Assembly (NCBI RefSeq): GCF_014839805.1
Contig: NC_051139.1
Coordinates: 1,054,001 to 1,118,000, forward strand
Direction: 5' to 3'
Source: Manduca sexta
Taxonomy: Eukaryota > Arthropoda > Insecta > Lepidoptera > Sphingidae
Length of the DNA: 64,000 nucleotides
Part shown: positions 11,601 through 24,936 of the stretch, one piece after another
How positions within the stretch are numbered: the stretch's first letter is position 1
Layout: each line of letters opens with the position of its first letter
Position numbers and translations under genes: made by a program
The notes under the pieces: model-generated
What the model saw: the letters and a program-made list of their open reading frames with translations, nothing else
Database searches by the model: none
What the model was told of the DNA's origin: nothing

Positions 11601-12560
11601 GCTATTACTTTAGTTATAATACTGGCTGCAATTTTCTAAGCTAAAACAAAAAATCCTTGGAATAGGCGAGGGCTGCGTCTTAGTAACTCCGTATAAAAGA
11701 TAGATAGATAGACAACGTATGTCCATACATGTAGATTTCTTATTAACTATAGCTAGTGACTCTTCACTTAAACCAATTCTATCCAGACAACAATTAAAAT
11801 CTAAATTGTCAGAAAACATTTGTTACTATTTGTTATATAGTTATAAGTAACGCGTTCGATATTAATCTGTACAAACTGGAAGTAGAGGTCGTCGAAGAGC
11901 TAAGGTACGTGCCGCCGACAGCCGTTACAAACATATTAATTTTCAAACCAATTTAATACTAGATTGGCAATTAATTCCACTTCCCCATTCCACTAATAAC
12001 TAACGCCCCTTATGTTTTCGAGATTCTTGGAATTTGGAACAATTTTGATGAGAATTTTCCTTAACATTGGGTGCTAACTGCAAAGTAATAATTCGTGTTT
12101 GTGTAAGGATTTTTATTTTGTCTCATGTTTCGGTAAAAGAAAATAATATTGATATTTTTGGCTTTAGAGAGTAGACATAAAAATATCAGGCATATCAATA
12201 ATTATTTAATATTATTTTATGACATTAGAATCAAGTGCCAGTATTTAAAAGCTCGAATATTTTGCAGTTATCGAAATTACGTATACACTAAATAATAATT
12301 GTAATAAAATTAAACGCAACAAATAACGTAATAATACGACATGTAAATTGTCGACTAAAACAGTATTTAATCCGCCTTCAACTCGCAACAATCTTTCCCG
12401 AACTTTTATACTGAAAAATATCACATTTCAAAAGTTCGTGCTCCGTTGACTCTTTGAAAGAACTAAACAATTCCATTCAGTAGCTGTCGGGATGTCCAAG
12501 AAGACAAGAAGAATCACAATAACAATAAACGCTTCGGGCGCGCTGAATGTTCCGCGCGAA
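8653..12560. other. AT-rich stretch, no gene seen
   Basis: No credible gene. A diverged copy of the 40-bp dispersed block lies at 10756-10794. A CpG-rich patch at 11130-11260 contains imperfect GGGTCGGTAACG/GGGTCGTTAGC repetition. An open frame at 9895-10107 starts with a non-ATG codon and shows no domain. Confidence 0.55.
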
Positions 12561-12581
12561 TTGGCGCCCAACGCGGGACCG
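12561..12581 (+). other. tRNA-Lys-like primer-binding-site motif (relic or chance)
   Basis: The bases from 12562 agree with about 16 of the first 18 positions of the primer-binding site complementary to animal tRNA-Lys(CUU) 3' ends, as used by some LTR retrotransposons. No LTR pair, gag or pol is visible nearby. It may be a relic or chance. Confidence 0.2.
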
Positions 12582-12910
12582 CTTATTTACAACGGACAGC
12601 TGATAAACTTGTCGGTATCCAGTTAGACCGCTGTTTGATACACTGTAAAACTGTCTGATGTTTCATTTAACGGTACAAAGCTTTGTGTTCACTAACATTT
12701 GATGGACAGATTGTTTAGCGACGTTGTCCTCTAACGCGTTTCATAAAAATTACGCAATGTATTTGGTTACATAACATGATTTACTAATTATTTGATGGTT
12801 TCTGCATTATATTAAATAGCTGTAATGTAAGAGTAAGGGACAAAACAACGTAATTAGTGATTCCTTATTAATCTGTTAAAAATAATCTTACTATCTTACA
12901 TCTTATCTTA

Positions 12911-13199
12911 CTTTTACTAATATTATAAATGGGAATGTATTTGAAAATCTTTAGATGTTTGTTATATGTAAACGCAAAAACAGCCAAACGTATTTAGATA
13001 TAATTTGGCTCGTAGGTAGATCACTTCATGCATTTAAAACACATAGGCTACTGTTTACCCTGGCGTGGGAGTTCATAGTTTTTTTTTTAAAATACAAAGT
13101 GTTGTCCTTTTACATGTGGCGTTATTAATCGAAACAGTGTTTTAGGATTTTTATAGTGAGAAAGGCTTTTCACGCAACGATCCTGCGAGCAACATCTAT
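12911..13199 (+). mobile_element. Degraded short element of the AATATTATAAATG family
   Basis: It begins ACTAATATTATAAATGGGAA and continues with AACGCAAAAACAGCCAAACG and ACACATAGGCTACT. It ends CACGCAACGATCCTGCGAGC followed by AACATCTATT, which looks like a decayed hairpin-plus-CTAGT terminus of a Helitron-like end. This layout is very common in lepidopteran genomes in my recollection. Many substitutions indicate an old copy. Confidence 0.5.
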
Positions 13200-16100
13200 T
13201 TACTTTAATATTTTTAAAGTTGCATCACTGAATACATTCATGCTAATTACTGTCTACAATAGAGACTAAAGGCCAATATCAGCGTTGACCTCTGCTATAC
13301 ATAATAACAATCATTTAGCAACGCGTATCTTGCCATACTGTAGTATAGATAGATGTTACTAGAGATTCTCATTTGTCAGTCTGTACCTCCGGATACTGTT
13401 AATCCGTTGATGGATACGAAGTTAGTAGCTCTGTGTGCTAATTCTCTACTGTCTGTAGTATAAATAAACTATATTTTAACTCTCTTAAAGGTAATGCATA
13501 TTAAAGCAGTGCGGGTTTTAAGTCATATTGATGTAATTTTTTATTATAATTTTGGTTGTCCTTATATATTATGTTTACTTAATTTAATTGTAGAATGAAT
13601 AATTAGAATTGTATTATCAGATAGTAGCTATTCAATACCAACAAGCACATCGAAAATACAAGATCATTCTTTTCGGTTCGCGGCCGTCCGAAAAAAAGTT
13701 TAGAAAGTTTGGGCCACCGGAAAACTCACCTCACGAAACACAAAGCTTTTAGTCCAAGTTTGTTTTTATATCAGGAGACCGACTAGGTCAAGCCAGTTCA
13801 TTTGTTCTACATACAACTCGGAATAACGCGGTTTTACTTGCAAATATTATTATATTGGAGATAAGGTAGATAAAAATTAATTTTACTGTTTTGGAATTAA
13901 AGAGGATCAATTAAAGGTTTATTTGAAATATTTTACTGTAGATTTACAAAACATTTATTATTCCTCAAAAAAGTGATGGAAATTCAGTCGGCCTTTATTC
14001 ACATAATAGGGGAAACCTAATTTCAAGCAAAAAGTATATTTAACATTGACATGATATGTTATAAAAAAAAAAACAGTCAATAAATAGTATGACATGTATT
14101 AATCCTCAAAGAATATTGTTACAGAGCCCTGTAAGACATGTACAATATATATTCACCAGTAAAGACGGATCACAAGGAGTACGGTTCATTAGTCAACACT
14201 GAGTCGCCCGTTCGCCGCATGAACGCTCGGCTGTGCACGCCGAATGCTCGCCACATTTTTCGATGTCCGAATGTCGTTGTATACCTTTGAATAGTAAGTT
14301 AAAGGAAATTTGAAGTGGTAATAATTTGAATAATTCAGATCTCAGAATTAATGGTTTTCAGAATGAATAATTACTATCAATTAAGTCAAAGCAACGTGTG
14401 GTGAACGTAACAACGTTTTGTGTGATGGCTAAGATTCCCGAAGGCCTGAACACAAGTGTTCATTCTTTTCCTCAAGACCGATACTTTATCAACTATTTCA
14501 TACGAAAAATGAAATACATGATCGAAGTTACAGTAATGGATTCATCTCTCATATTCCAAAATGTTAAAACTATTTAAATATCTGTAGTAAAATGGTTTTG
14601 TCAGCCAAATTAGACATAACCGGATGGTGTAGCATTTGCACCCAATGGCCCGGGTGCCTCGGGCTAACCCGAATTAGGTCAAGACTCGCTCGGCAGCCTT
14701 TCACGATATTATTTCAAAGGTTCGGCTTTCTGCCTAATTAACAATTTGTCGAACCTGTTTTAAATAGGTCACGGTCGATGTCCCCTATAAAATCCCCCGT
14801 TTCCCTAAGCCGTCCTTTATGTTACATATATCAAATATTAATGCTGTCCTCGCTGCATAGGTAGTGATGGTGGGATAAGCCAGTCTTATGCCGGCATGTC
14901 CTACTAGATATGACAATAATTTAAAATGTAGCTCACAAAAGGAGTAACTTGTAATTACCAAGTGTACTGTCAGAGATATAATTCTATTCAAAGGAGGTCC
15001 CGTGAAGATTTTAAGATCGGTAAAATATTCTTTCGAAATGAAAAAAACGATATTCATAATACCGTTTGTATTATTTTTATTGAGAAATCTCTCTCGCTTA
15101 TGCGAGGATGTTTCATGTTTCCGATGTTGGTCACCGGTAAAGCTGGTCAGCGAAACTTTAGATCACCGTCGAGTCACGTGGTCTTACTGAATTATATTAG
15201 AGTACCCTGTATCTACGTACAGGTTTCGTTTCTGTTATTGTTTAAGGATAGAAGTGGCACTTACCAACAGTCAATCATGTCGCTCGTCGCTTAGAAGTTT
15301 CATAAAAATAAACGAGTTTTACTTTTATGACAAGGTGGTAGACTTACTTCACTTATGTGTGCCCTGTGGCTCGGGGCATCTAGACAATTCCGCCACAGCA
15401 TCTACTGCCTATTGTAAGACTTATTGGCGCTTAAAAGAGTCGCGGGGCGAGCAGTGGGGCTGCTTGCTCGACTACAGTAACTCCCGAGATGGACGACAAT
15501 GCGGGTAGCCGGTCTAATCGTACAAGGGCATCTTAATTCCCTCAATTAGGGATGTGCCGCAATGCGGTATCGCGCTGGGATGGTTCTGCGCAGCTATCTT
15601 AGTGCAACAAGATACCCCGGGGCCGTCCCATATGCGCCGAAGGTCGCCGCCGGTTTTGGCTGGTATGCCGGTGTAGGGCATAAGACGGTAAGGGATTCGG
15701 TCCGATGCTCGCTCAAATGATGTTATGGTCCCGAGTGTCGACATTGAACTATAAGACCGGTGAAACCAACATAATCGTCCCAAGTGGTGGTAGCATTAAG
15801 GAGTTTTTCACCGCGAAAAAAGAACACAACTAGTATAATCACATTTCCGAAACAATTCTTACACATGTCAACGATAATTAATTACCGTATTTTCGTTGGA
15901 CTCAATGCTTATTCGCATTCATTTAATTTTTTCCATGTAATTTTTCCAACACCCCGTCAACCCGGGCAAGAGAGGGGGGGTTGTTCCGTGATTTATGGAG
16001 CAATCTTTTAGTCGTAAATCAAAAACGGTACGCCCGTTTCTATTCTACAGCTCGAAAGCGTTACATTGAGACAATCGCTGGGCCGCGCATTTTTTGTGGC

Positions 16101-19100
16101 CTCTTGCTTTGAGCTCTTGAATAGGAACGTTGGTTTTTAAATGAAATAATTAATTTCAGTGTTTTTTCATTAATCTTGAACGATTAATGTTGCGTTGTGG
16201 TGATTGTTTAAAGCTGAATGGATGTCGTATTTTCGACAAGTTTTTTATGGATTTGTCTGATAGTAAAGACGTTGCTGGTACTTAGTAACAACGCAATGAA
16301 CATTGAATTAGAAATAAATTTCGAAATGTTTGCCATTATGCGAGTCACGTGGTATCTAGTGATCAATATAGAAACCTTTATTTGAAAACATAAACAATCT
16401 TAGAAGTGTCGGAATACCTTCTATTAAAATTAAATAACATCGAAGCCTATGCCATTACGGAATCAAACACGGCTTCACATAACGACAGGCTTAAAAATAC
16501 AAAATCCCGCGCCCGCTGTCTCCCAATCTCACAATTACGTGATAAAATTGAAGACTTTTTTACTCAAATTCGCTTCACTTAAGCCCCGAAATCTCTGGGG
16601 GGTTGGTCGGGGCACGACTTTAATAACCATTAGAATAGAATACATCTCGACGAATCAACTGCGGATCTCGTTCTTTCATGTTTTTGATAGGTTAGAAATG
16701 TCAGGTGTATGCACACTTTAATTAGACGGGTTTTCGATGCACCTAAAACGCGAAGGTGTGATCCAGCCCATTTACATACGTATGTCCCGCAACATATTTT
16801 ACCTGAAACAAATAACATATATAAGTTCTTCTGCGTACATTAAAAAATTTAATCGAGTCGAATATACTCGACTGGTGATGAGCGTCAATTATTTGAACAA
16901 ACAACGAACATCACACTTACCAACCTTAAGATATGATAGTCGTCATTTGCATTATGTCCTTTAGGCTTTAATTACAATTATTATGGGCCTGTTTCACCAT
17001 TTTGAGTCACCGCTAATCGTAGAATATAATATAGGGCAATATACTAGTCAGGCTCCAAAATAAATAGGAAACTAAAGAGTTCTGTATACGTTTACCGTCA
17101 TATACATTAAGTAGCAGATAACCTTGACTTGAATATTATTAAACAGGATCTAAATAAATCAAACTACACTGTATACCATGTTACTAACACAGGCGGTCTG
17201 CACTTGGTGCCTAGTATGTTGCTTCTACGTAAATACTATGCAGTTATATTACATTATGACAGAGAAAACTTTCGTATAAGTCTTACAAAAATTAGAGTCT
17301 TTAGAGTTAGAGTCTGAGAATTTAGAGTCTGGAGACGGTTTATTACAGACACTAATTAGATCTACGAGCTATTTCAGGGCATCTATGAATTCAGGGTTAT
17401 CACTTGCAGCTAAAAACCTTGGGTTTTTGAATCGTAAAAAAAAATATGAAGATTTTTTAATAGACAATTGAATATTACGTTTTTAGAGCCCGATTCGCAG
17501 GTTTCAAGTAAAATTTTATATGACAGTTATCGTAATCTGCTAAGGTAGTTAGTACTCATTTTATTACTACTAATTTGGGAGAATAGATAAGAATCTGATT
17601 TTTATTCGACTGCTTATACATTTATGTGACGAGGGACATTAACTGAGTCGATGTGAAATAGGCTCTCAGTCTAGTCAGTAATCACCGCTTTCCATAAATC
17701 AGCGTGAACATAAGTCAATAAATCTTACGTTTGGGTGCATTTTTTAAAATTTAGTGTATATTTGAAACTAAGGCTGATAAACCGAAAACCGTGATGGGTG
17801 TGTTGCTCTTTTTTATGACAAATCTTACCGTCACTCGGGTTGTTTACTCGTCTCGTCTTAAAAGAAAATGTTTACTCCTTTTTTGTCTTCATATATTATA
17901 ACTAAAACCTGCGATAAGGGTTGAAATCCTTGCACGCAGGTACCAAGAATTCACGAAAACGCGGAAATTACGCGAGACGTCGAATGCAATTAAAGAAATT
18001 CTTTGAGAATTTGTCACCAATATCAGGGGCGGGCATTCGGGGCCGGGGGTGTTACAAATTACATTAAATGTGAATAATCCACGCGCCCATTGCGTTCAAC
18101 GAAGCGGAATGGGACGGAATAATAGTCCAAACGGGATGAATCTTACTCCCGACGACTATAATTCTTCGGTTGCAGCTAATTGAATGGGAGCTGGGTCACT
18201 CATCCGCAGTTGTTTCTTTAAATTTATTACGGCCGTAATCAACTTACAATGATCGTACTCTTTCGCATTAATGAGAATTTTGAGAATGATTTTGGAATTT
18301 TGTAATTTATTATAGAAGCCGGTCCGATGGTGAGTGCATTAGGGGAAAGAATACCTTGATGGACTTTTAACACAATTTCCGAAGGTCTCTAAGGTTTTCG
18401 AACATTCTGGTTATATCCAACTGTATTTATAAGAGGACACTGCACATGGAAAAAAGCCTTTAGCAAATCCTTTGAAATCAGTCATACTTCCAAATACAAA
18501 ATTGTAAACGAGCTGTCAGCTTTCAAATATAATTACATAAAGAACAAGGTTTACAGAAATTCTAAATATTAAAAGCAAACAAGTTCGCTTATTTCATAGT
18601 TGGTCGAACACCATTAAAAGTCCAAAATTTCGGTATATTTAGAAACTTCGCCAACAAAATAGCAATGTACCTGGATAGAATTTGTTTTCGGTTTACGAAA
18701 ATCATTTTCGTCGTTTTCAATGTAAAAGTTTGTTAAAAACTTCTTTGATCTGTTTGAGTGTATTTTTTATATCTAGTCACGGCGAACACAAAAACACAAT
18801 TACAAAAATATAATTTCTAGCAACGAAGATATTACATATACCTGAATGGTCAACAATATTATGCTAGCCATCTTACTAAAGTACAGCATCTATCTCTGAA
18901 ACGACAATCGTGAGGACCGACAGGGTTTTCACTAAGTACACGAATCACGATCGCAACCGGGTTCAGAATATGTGGTTAACGTGTGTTAGAGGAAAAAAAA
19001 TGGTTTTCGGATCTCACTTTAAATATAAAATAAGTTACCACTTTAGCTTGGTTTTCTATAAGGTGGAGGTACTGCCCAGGTTAAGGTGACCAATTCATGC

Positions 19101-19101
19101 T
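13200..19101. other. AT-rich stretch with GC-richer islands, no gene seen
   Basis: A GC-richer block at 15360-15790 stands out from its surroundings and has open frames on both strands, but none resembles a known protein; a decayed transposon part is the likeliest explanation. A small hairpin with stem GCCCCGA/TCGGGGC sits at 16583-16613. TTAGAGTCT repeats occur at 17291-17335. A diverged copy of the 40-bp dispersed block is at 17824-17859. Confidence 0.5.
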
Positions 19102-19333
19102 GAAAACCAAGGATGGCGAACCTTTATGGTTCACGTGCCATTATTGAAAGGAAAAAAAATAAAATTTAAGTATATCGCGTTATCCAGGCCCGGCCTTATT
19201 TGCTATTAATATTTTTTTAAATCCAAACAATATTTTTGTGGGCACACATTCTCAATTATTATTTACGTATTGGTGCACCTGAATTATTTTGTCATGTGCC
19301 ACCAATGGAACGAGTGTCATTGGTTCTCCCAGC
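19102..19333 (+). mobile_element. Possible hAT-like MITE
   Basis: The left end reads AAGGATGGCGAACCTTTATG then CACGTGCCAT. The right end, read in reverse, gives TGGGAGAACCAATGACACTC then TTCCATTGGTGGCAC. The two ends match imperfectly over about 30 bp, and GGATGGCGAACC...GTGCC resembles hAT-family termini. No clear 8-bp target duplication is visible, so the assignment is tentative. There is no transposase. Confidence 0.35.
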
Positions 19334-20209
19334 TAGGTAAAATGTCTTCAGCTAGTGAACACTAGTAATGGTAATCTCAAAACTCCTCAAAGTAAAAAAC
19401 TCAGAGTGAAGTATTTATAAAATTAACATCATTGATGTACGTGAACGCTCCACATTTTTACAAAGTGGATTTGCATGTGAGTTGGAATGGTTCCATGGGC
19501 AATAAAGAGATTCCTTCCGCAATTGTGTCACTGGGTCAATCTGTTTGTTTCCCATGTTGGGAAGAGTATGACTACTGAGAGAGGATTGATATTCTAATAG
19601 AAGACATAATCAAAATGTAGTGTTGACTAAAAAAGAATGAGAATTACTTAAGGTTCTGAAACATCACGTATGTTAGTAAGGTAACACGTTATGTTAAAGA
19701 AAATCTTCATAACATGGTGACAAAAAAATCTAAGAATAAAACAGTCTAGAATATACATAAAAAACACATAAACTGAAAATGATATTTACAAGATAAAATT
19801 ACAAATAGAGCTGGCTAGAAAAATAACAAGCTGACGAGAATGCATATTGATTAATGAGAAGCTATAAGCAGTAATCCGTCAAGATCGAGCAAAGAGGATA
19901 TTCGTCTGCCTATCCCTATGGAATATAAAATTATCACGTACATAACAAGGAAACCAAGAAGCAGTCACGCCTGTGAATATCAAGTTATTTACGTTTTTTA
20001 TTCTCTCCCGCGTACTGGTTTGTTTTCCTTATTTTGTCAATGCAATAAAATGTGACTGTCGCGTTTAGAGTGTTCCGTTGGTAACACTGCTCTTTTGTTA
20101 TATAATGCTAAGTGTTTAATAGGACTTGAACGATATGAATATTATGTAATATGACAGAATGAGAAGACTAATACCATCGACATATATATATGGACTACAA
20201 ACATATATA

Positions 20210-20232
20210 TTTTTTTTTTTTTTTTTTTTTTT
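20210..20232 (+). repeat. Poly(T) tract
   Basis: About 23 consecutive T residues. It could be the poly(A) tail of a decayed minus-strand retroelement, but no body is recognisable beside it. Confidence 0.7.
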
Positions 20233-20410
20233 AGTATTATTGTTTTTTTTCGTTAGTTTTTAGTTATTGCTAAATACTTTTATGTGGATTTTCTCCGCAA
20301 TTTTACGGTGATGTGCGTGTATTAGCTTATATAATTAATCAGACTTTGTATAGAAAAGACTTATTAAAAAATATATATATATATTTAATAACAATATTAT
20401 AAATGAATAG

Positions 20411-20790
20411 ACAATTGATGACAAAAAATAAAGCCCGGAGTTTCTTTCTGCCCTTTTCTTCTTCGGGTAGTCATCGCTTAGGTAGTTAGTGAAAGGCTGG
20501 TAGGTTAGCTAGGTTAGGGCTTTTATTGTCCTCACCGGTGAGGATCGCGACGCGTTTCTCCCTTATTGTTTATTTAAAAATACATACATACATAATTTTA
20601 TTTCTTCTTCCCTGCCAGCCCGAGCTGGCTTCTTTGTTATCTAAGTATATTTTTCATTTATTTTATTGTCTTTGTTTATATAAGCTAATCTAATTAAGTA
20701 ATAATTGAATATTCTCATGTACCTTGACTTATCATAAGTGCAACTATGTTCGCCTACGTGATGAATAAAGCATTAAAAAAAAAAAAAAAA
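20411..20790 (+). mobile_element. Poly(A)-ended retroelement 3' segment, copy 1
   Basis: It starts ACAATTGATGACAAAAAATA and contains AAAGGCTGGTAGGTTAGCTA and GGATCGCGACGCG. It ends with AATAAA (20765) and a 16-base A run. A second copy in the same orientation occurs at 24725-24936 and 26841-26976, split by inserted elements. The AATAAA plus poly(A) end points to a LINE 3' UTR or SINE. No coding sequence is seen. Confidence 0.6.
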
Positions 20791-20869
20791 CAAACTAGCA
20801 CAATATTTGTTATCGGCCGAAAGTGTGCAGCGACACGATATTATGTTGCGCAGATCAGATATTGGCGTA

Positions 20870-21110
20870 AGAGACCCTACTGCATCTGATGGTAATCAGA
20901 GTGGGGTCCAGAGATGGTTATACCTCGCCACTGGACACAATTATGTACCTGTTAAAACCGCATATACCTAGGCTAATACCAGAACGCGACACACTTACGT
21001 ATGTGGTCAAAATCTGGGCAGATATGAATATCCTACCAATAGCATTTCCCCACTTGTTTATTACTGAAGCTCCCAAAAGGATGAGACAGCGCAATGTTAT
21101 TGAATGTTTT
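20870..21110 (+). repeat. Possible interspersed repeat fragment
   Basis: The wording CTGATGGTAATCAGAGTGGG then CTCGCCACTGGACACAATTA resembles a dispersed lepidopteran repeat as I remember it. No second copy is clear within this window. The open frame 20889-21158 through it looks incidental. Confidence 0.25.
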
Positions 21111-24042
21111 ATAGTTTTAAATCGTGTTAGTTTTATAAACGTGTTTTGTTATTATTAGTCAATCACCTTGGATCGCCATTTAGTAAAGACTATTGTGCTT
21201 TTTCATTACGGAACCCTAAACACATCGATGTCGAAGCAGATGTATATTCATTTCCCATAGAATATTTACCTTCTCTCTGATATTTGGGAGCCATTCATAT
21301 ATATTTTATTAGATTGTTGCATTAGTCTTCTCTTTTTGCTTCTAACTTATATAAAAATAATCCTTCCACTAAATATTGTTGTACAAATTGATTCTTATTT
21401 GCGGCTTTTGGTAGTTTTTCATATACTTGATCATTGGGAACAAGCATGTTGTCGAAAGTTATAGCTTGATGTCAGAAGAAGTCAGATATACGCTGAGCAG
21501 TCCCTGTCAAGATGGACTCATAGTCTATATACAAACCTAACATTTATCATTAATTAAATGACCAACACTGACAACCACGTGACCATTTAAAATGATTTTT
21601 ATCAAAACTATATAAATAAGTAAAGAATTTTTAACAGGCTTGCAAAACCATGTCAACTGTTAAGCAAGAATCACCTCTTGTTTATAGATGCTCTCACTGG
21701 ACACTGCCATAATCATCTAGCGTCAATCGATATTCCATCTAGAACCCACTCTACCATCAAGTGGCCATATAAAAGATCCAAGCCGTAGGAATCTTTATTA
21801 AATGTCAATAAAGGACAAAATAGAGGTAACAAAATTTAAGGGGCATTGCCCAAAGCTGTCACAAGCCCGTACAACTGAGCCCCGAACGTGAACACCGCAA
21901 AACGTTTCACCCCCCGCGTTAAGTAGGCTGTAGGGATATTACCCGTGGACTTACTGCACGTAATGACCGTTCATCCCCTTAAATGGCCTGGAGCCGACAC
22001 CATGACAATCCATACTTACCGCATCTTTAATTTACGGGCTAGGTTTTGAATATAAGGCAAAGTTAACGATAATATGAGAAATTATTATTCTCAGTTTGAT
22101 AATTCTTCGACTAATTAAAAGGCATAATATATCAGGGTGCTGTTTTATCTCCTAAACAGTCTCAGAAGCAATAATGTACTAAATTTCGTGAAGCCATCAC
22201 TACGTCAGGAAAAATTCCAAACAACAAAAAACTTTAATATGTACAATTTATTTTCGCAATTTTTGATTTACCAATAGTATTTAACATAGAATTTCGCAAT
22301 TCCCATCTCCTCTTCTACCAAAAACTGCCGACAAATCACTTCGGAACTAACGAACTATACCTCATTATCTCCATCAACAAAGAGCCAAACTCAAACTTAC
22401 TGCAGATCTAAACTGCTAGTTTCGATTTCACCTCTGAACTACGCTTAGCTGGCTCTGTGAAATATCTCTGTAATCAGCTTCATATTTAGGGCGTGGTTTA
22501 GTTCGACAACTATATGCCTGACTTTGCATTTGGAATAGAGTTGGGCATTACCGAGACGTGTTCGGAATTGTTTTGTACACTTTTTTTAACCTGAAAATGT
22601 GCGTTGCTGCAGTCTCCAAAGAAATTTTTTTTTTGAATGTTGAGAAGTAATAAATCAATTTTCGGCTTCTAATAGATAAGATAAGTGATTTATGGAGTTA
22701 GAAGAATTAGGAAAGTGAATTACTGGATTATGAAATTGTGAGATGTAACGTTTTCAGCGTAGGCTTGGACCTTTCGGGGTATTCGCTTTGCACATAGCGA
22801 TTTTATTTGTTTTATGAAAGACAGCAACTTAGGTACATCACGTTTATTTTTATAATGGAGTTTACAACTGCAGTTGAACAGAAATTGAAGGAAAATCTTC
22901 ATATCTTGTCCTTATCTAGAAATCTGTCAACGTGCCTCCCGAAATAAACATTCATGACGTACAGCTACAAGAAATGGAAAGCCCTTAAAAATTAGTAAAC
23001 GAAGCCATTTTGGATCTTGAACAAAAAGAGCGCGTGGGATTACGCAAATTTCCCTAGTGGGGGGCAGATTCGGAATAATAATGGAGCCGGGTTTACACTG
23101 GCGACATCCTGCAGATGCTGCTGTTGATAAATTACACTGGGTTTTACTAATGCTCGTTGTTAGGCCGCCCTAACTATGTGGCTTTAGGTATAAAAAAATC
23201 TGAGGATTTTCCACCGCTTCATGAATATGATTAAGAAAATTTCGGTTATAATGGATATTGGATGCTAGCAACAATAAAAACTAAAAAAAATAAATTTGAT
23301 ATAGAACACAGACATGAACTTCATTCTGATAATAAACCGCTGTAAGTGCAGGGTCGTTGACCTTTTTCTTATTTGTGATTGTTAAGTTGACCACGACGAA
23401 ATGACGCGCTTTCCACAAACAGGCCCAGCAACTGCCCAACAACTAGAGGTATGACTAAGCTCAACTGCTCTGCATTCATCATCCCAAGACATACAGACTT
23501 ACATAGCATTAAGCCTTATTCTTTTTTCAGGGGTAGGCAGAGGTATAACACACTCACATTTTAAACCGTAGGTCCGTGTAGTGCTATTTACGCAGAGGTA
23601 ATTAAAGCGCGGTAACATTATTCCATGTTCGTAGTTCATTATATTCTGCCGCGATTCGATATTTCGCTGCCTAATTAGTGTTATACGCCAGGGTAAATTG
23701 AATTTCTTGTGTGAAAATTGAATAAATATTTTAATTTTACAGCTTTATCTATATTTAGCTTTAGCTTTGATTATGGCGAGTAAGAAAAATATATCAATCT
23801 CCATGGAACGTTTTACTTACAAGAAAACATCGGCGCACCTAGACAGCGAGTATTACGTTTAGCGCTATCTATAAAAAATCCGATTTGACCCCGAGGACCA
23901 AGATTTCTCACTATAGATATTAGATTATATGTAACAAAAATTAGGTTTTGCAAATAGTAACTTGTTTATATTAATAAATTCACTTTAAATAGGTTGTTGC
24001 TACAGCCTATAACACACGTCTACTTTCAGGCGTATATACATA
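21111..24042. other. AT-rich stretch, no gene seen
   Basis: No credible ORF or RNA gene. A 40-bp piece at 23527-23565 (CAGGGGTAGGCAGAGGTATA) looks like the 3' end of a minus-strand SINE. Confidence 0.55.
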
Positions 24043-24327
24043 CCCCCTTATTCATAGACGTTATTTATCTAAGGACGGAGCATTGCTGTGATAACAAGTC
24101 TGTTTCTTAGCTTTGTTTATCTGACAGCTTGCTGTTTATTAGAAGCCAATAAACTAAACGCTATTAACTTGAAGCCAATTACATTCAAATTGTATCTCAA
24201 TATTAGCCAACCACAACGGCCCTATGTATACGCACTGCAAAGGCTGCCATGCCGTCAGCACTGAGAAACAGACTTGTCATCAAAGCAAAGATACAGTTTA
24301 GATAAACAACATCTATGAATAAGAGGG
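24043..24327 (+). mobile_element. MITE with about 68-bp terminal inverted repeats
   Basis: The left terminus (CCCCCTTATTCATAGACG...) and the reverse complement of the right terminus (CCCTCTTATTCATAGATG...) match over about 68 bp at roughly three bases in four, including AACAAGTCTGTTTCTTAG versus GACAAGTCTGTTTCTCAG. The flanking triplet ATA occurs on both sides (24040-24042 and 24328-24330), a possible 3-bp target duplication of the PIF/Harbinger kind. The length of 285 bp and lack of an ORF fit a non-autonomous DNA transposon. Superfamily uncertain. Confidence 0.65.
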
Positions 24328-24334
24328 ATATTAT

Positions 24335-24500
24335 ATAATATCAGTCTTGTATTATATACCACTGCTGGGCACGAGCCTCCTCTACTACTCCAGGCGTAAG
24401 TAAGTTTACAATTAAAATCTACGGTCCGTGTTACATACTTTGTCCTAGCCCAGAATGGGGTCATTTGTAAACCTCGCATCCTCGTTTTTCTTCGCACTTA
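24335..24500 (+). repeat. Fragment of a CCACTGCTGGGCAC-type dispersed repeat
   Basis: ACCACTGCTGGGCACGAGCC followed by TCCTCTACTACTCC resembles a very abundant lepidopteran repeat. Only this portion is recognisable. The minus-strand open frame across it is incidental. Confidence 0.4.
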
Positions 24501-24724
24501 ATCAGATTAAAAGTAACAAGAAATCTGTTACATGGGAGACTGTTGTTGACTTTGATGCATAAGTTCAATTAATCTGCGGCGGATAGCATAAAAACTACAT
24601 AAGCTGCTGTGTTAGGAGTAGGTGCATTTATTTTTCTCCAGGTTATTACTGTCCCATAACAGGAGAGTCTATTGGCATGTCTATGAACTACTTCGTTGAA
24701 AAAAAAACACAAAAGATGTACTGA

Positions 24725-24936
24725 ACAATTGATGACAAAAAAGAAAGCCCGGAGTTTCTTTCTGCCTTTCTTTTTCAGGTAGTCATCACTTAGGTAGCTA
24801 GTGAAAGGCTGGTAGGTTAGCTAGGTTAGGGCTCATGTCCTCGCCGGTGACGATCGCGACGCGTTATCCTTCTATTTCGCCCTACCTGCCAGCCCGAGCT
24901 GGTTACTTCGGTTTGTACTTTATCTTTATTATAATA
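24725..24936 (+). mobile_element. Poly(A)-ended retroelement, copy 2, left half
   Basis: It aligns with 20411-20640 (ACAATTGATGAC, GGCTGGTAGGTTAGCTAGGT, GATCGCGACGCGTT, CCTGCCAGCCCGAGCTGG). It stops exactly where the Helitron CTAG end begins (24937), and its 3' continuation is found at 26841-26976. Confidence 0.6.

Noticed and set aside
15514..15783. 89-codon minus-strand frame in a GC-richer block
   Set aside because: No domain, and frames are open on both strands there. More likely part of a decayed repeat than a gene.
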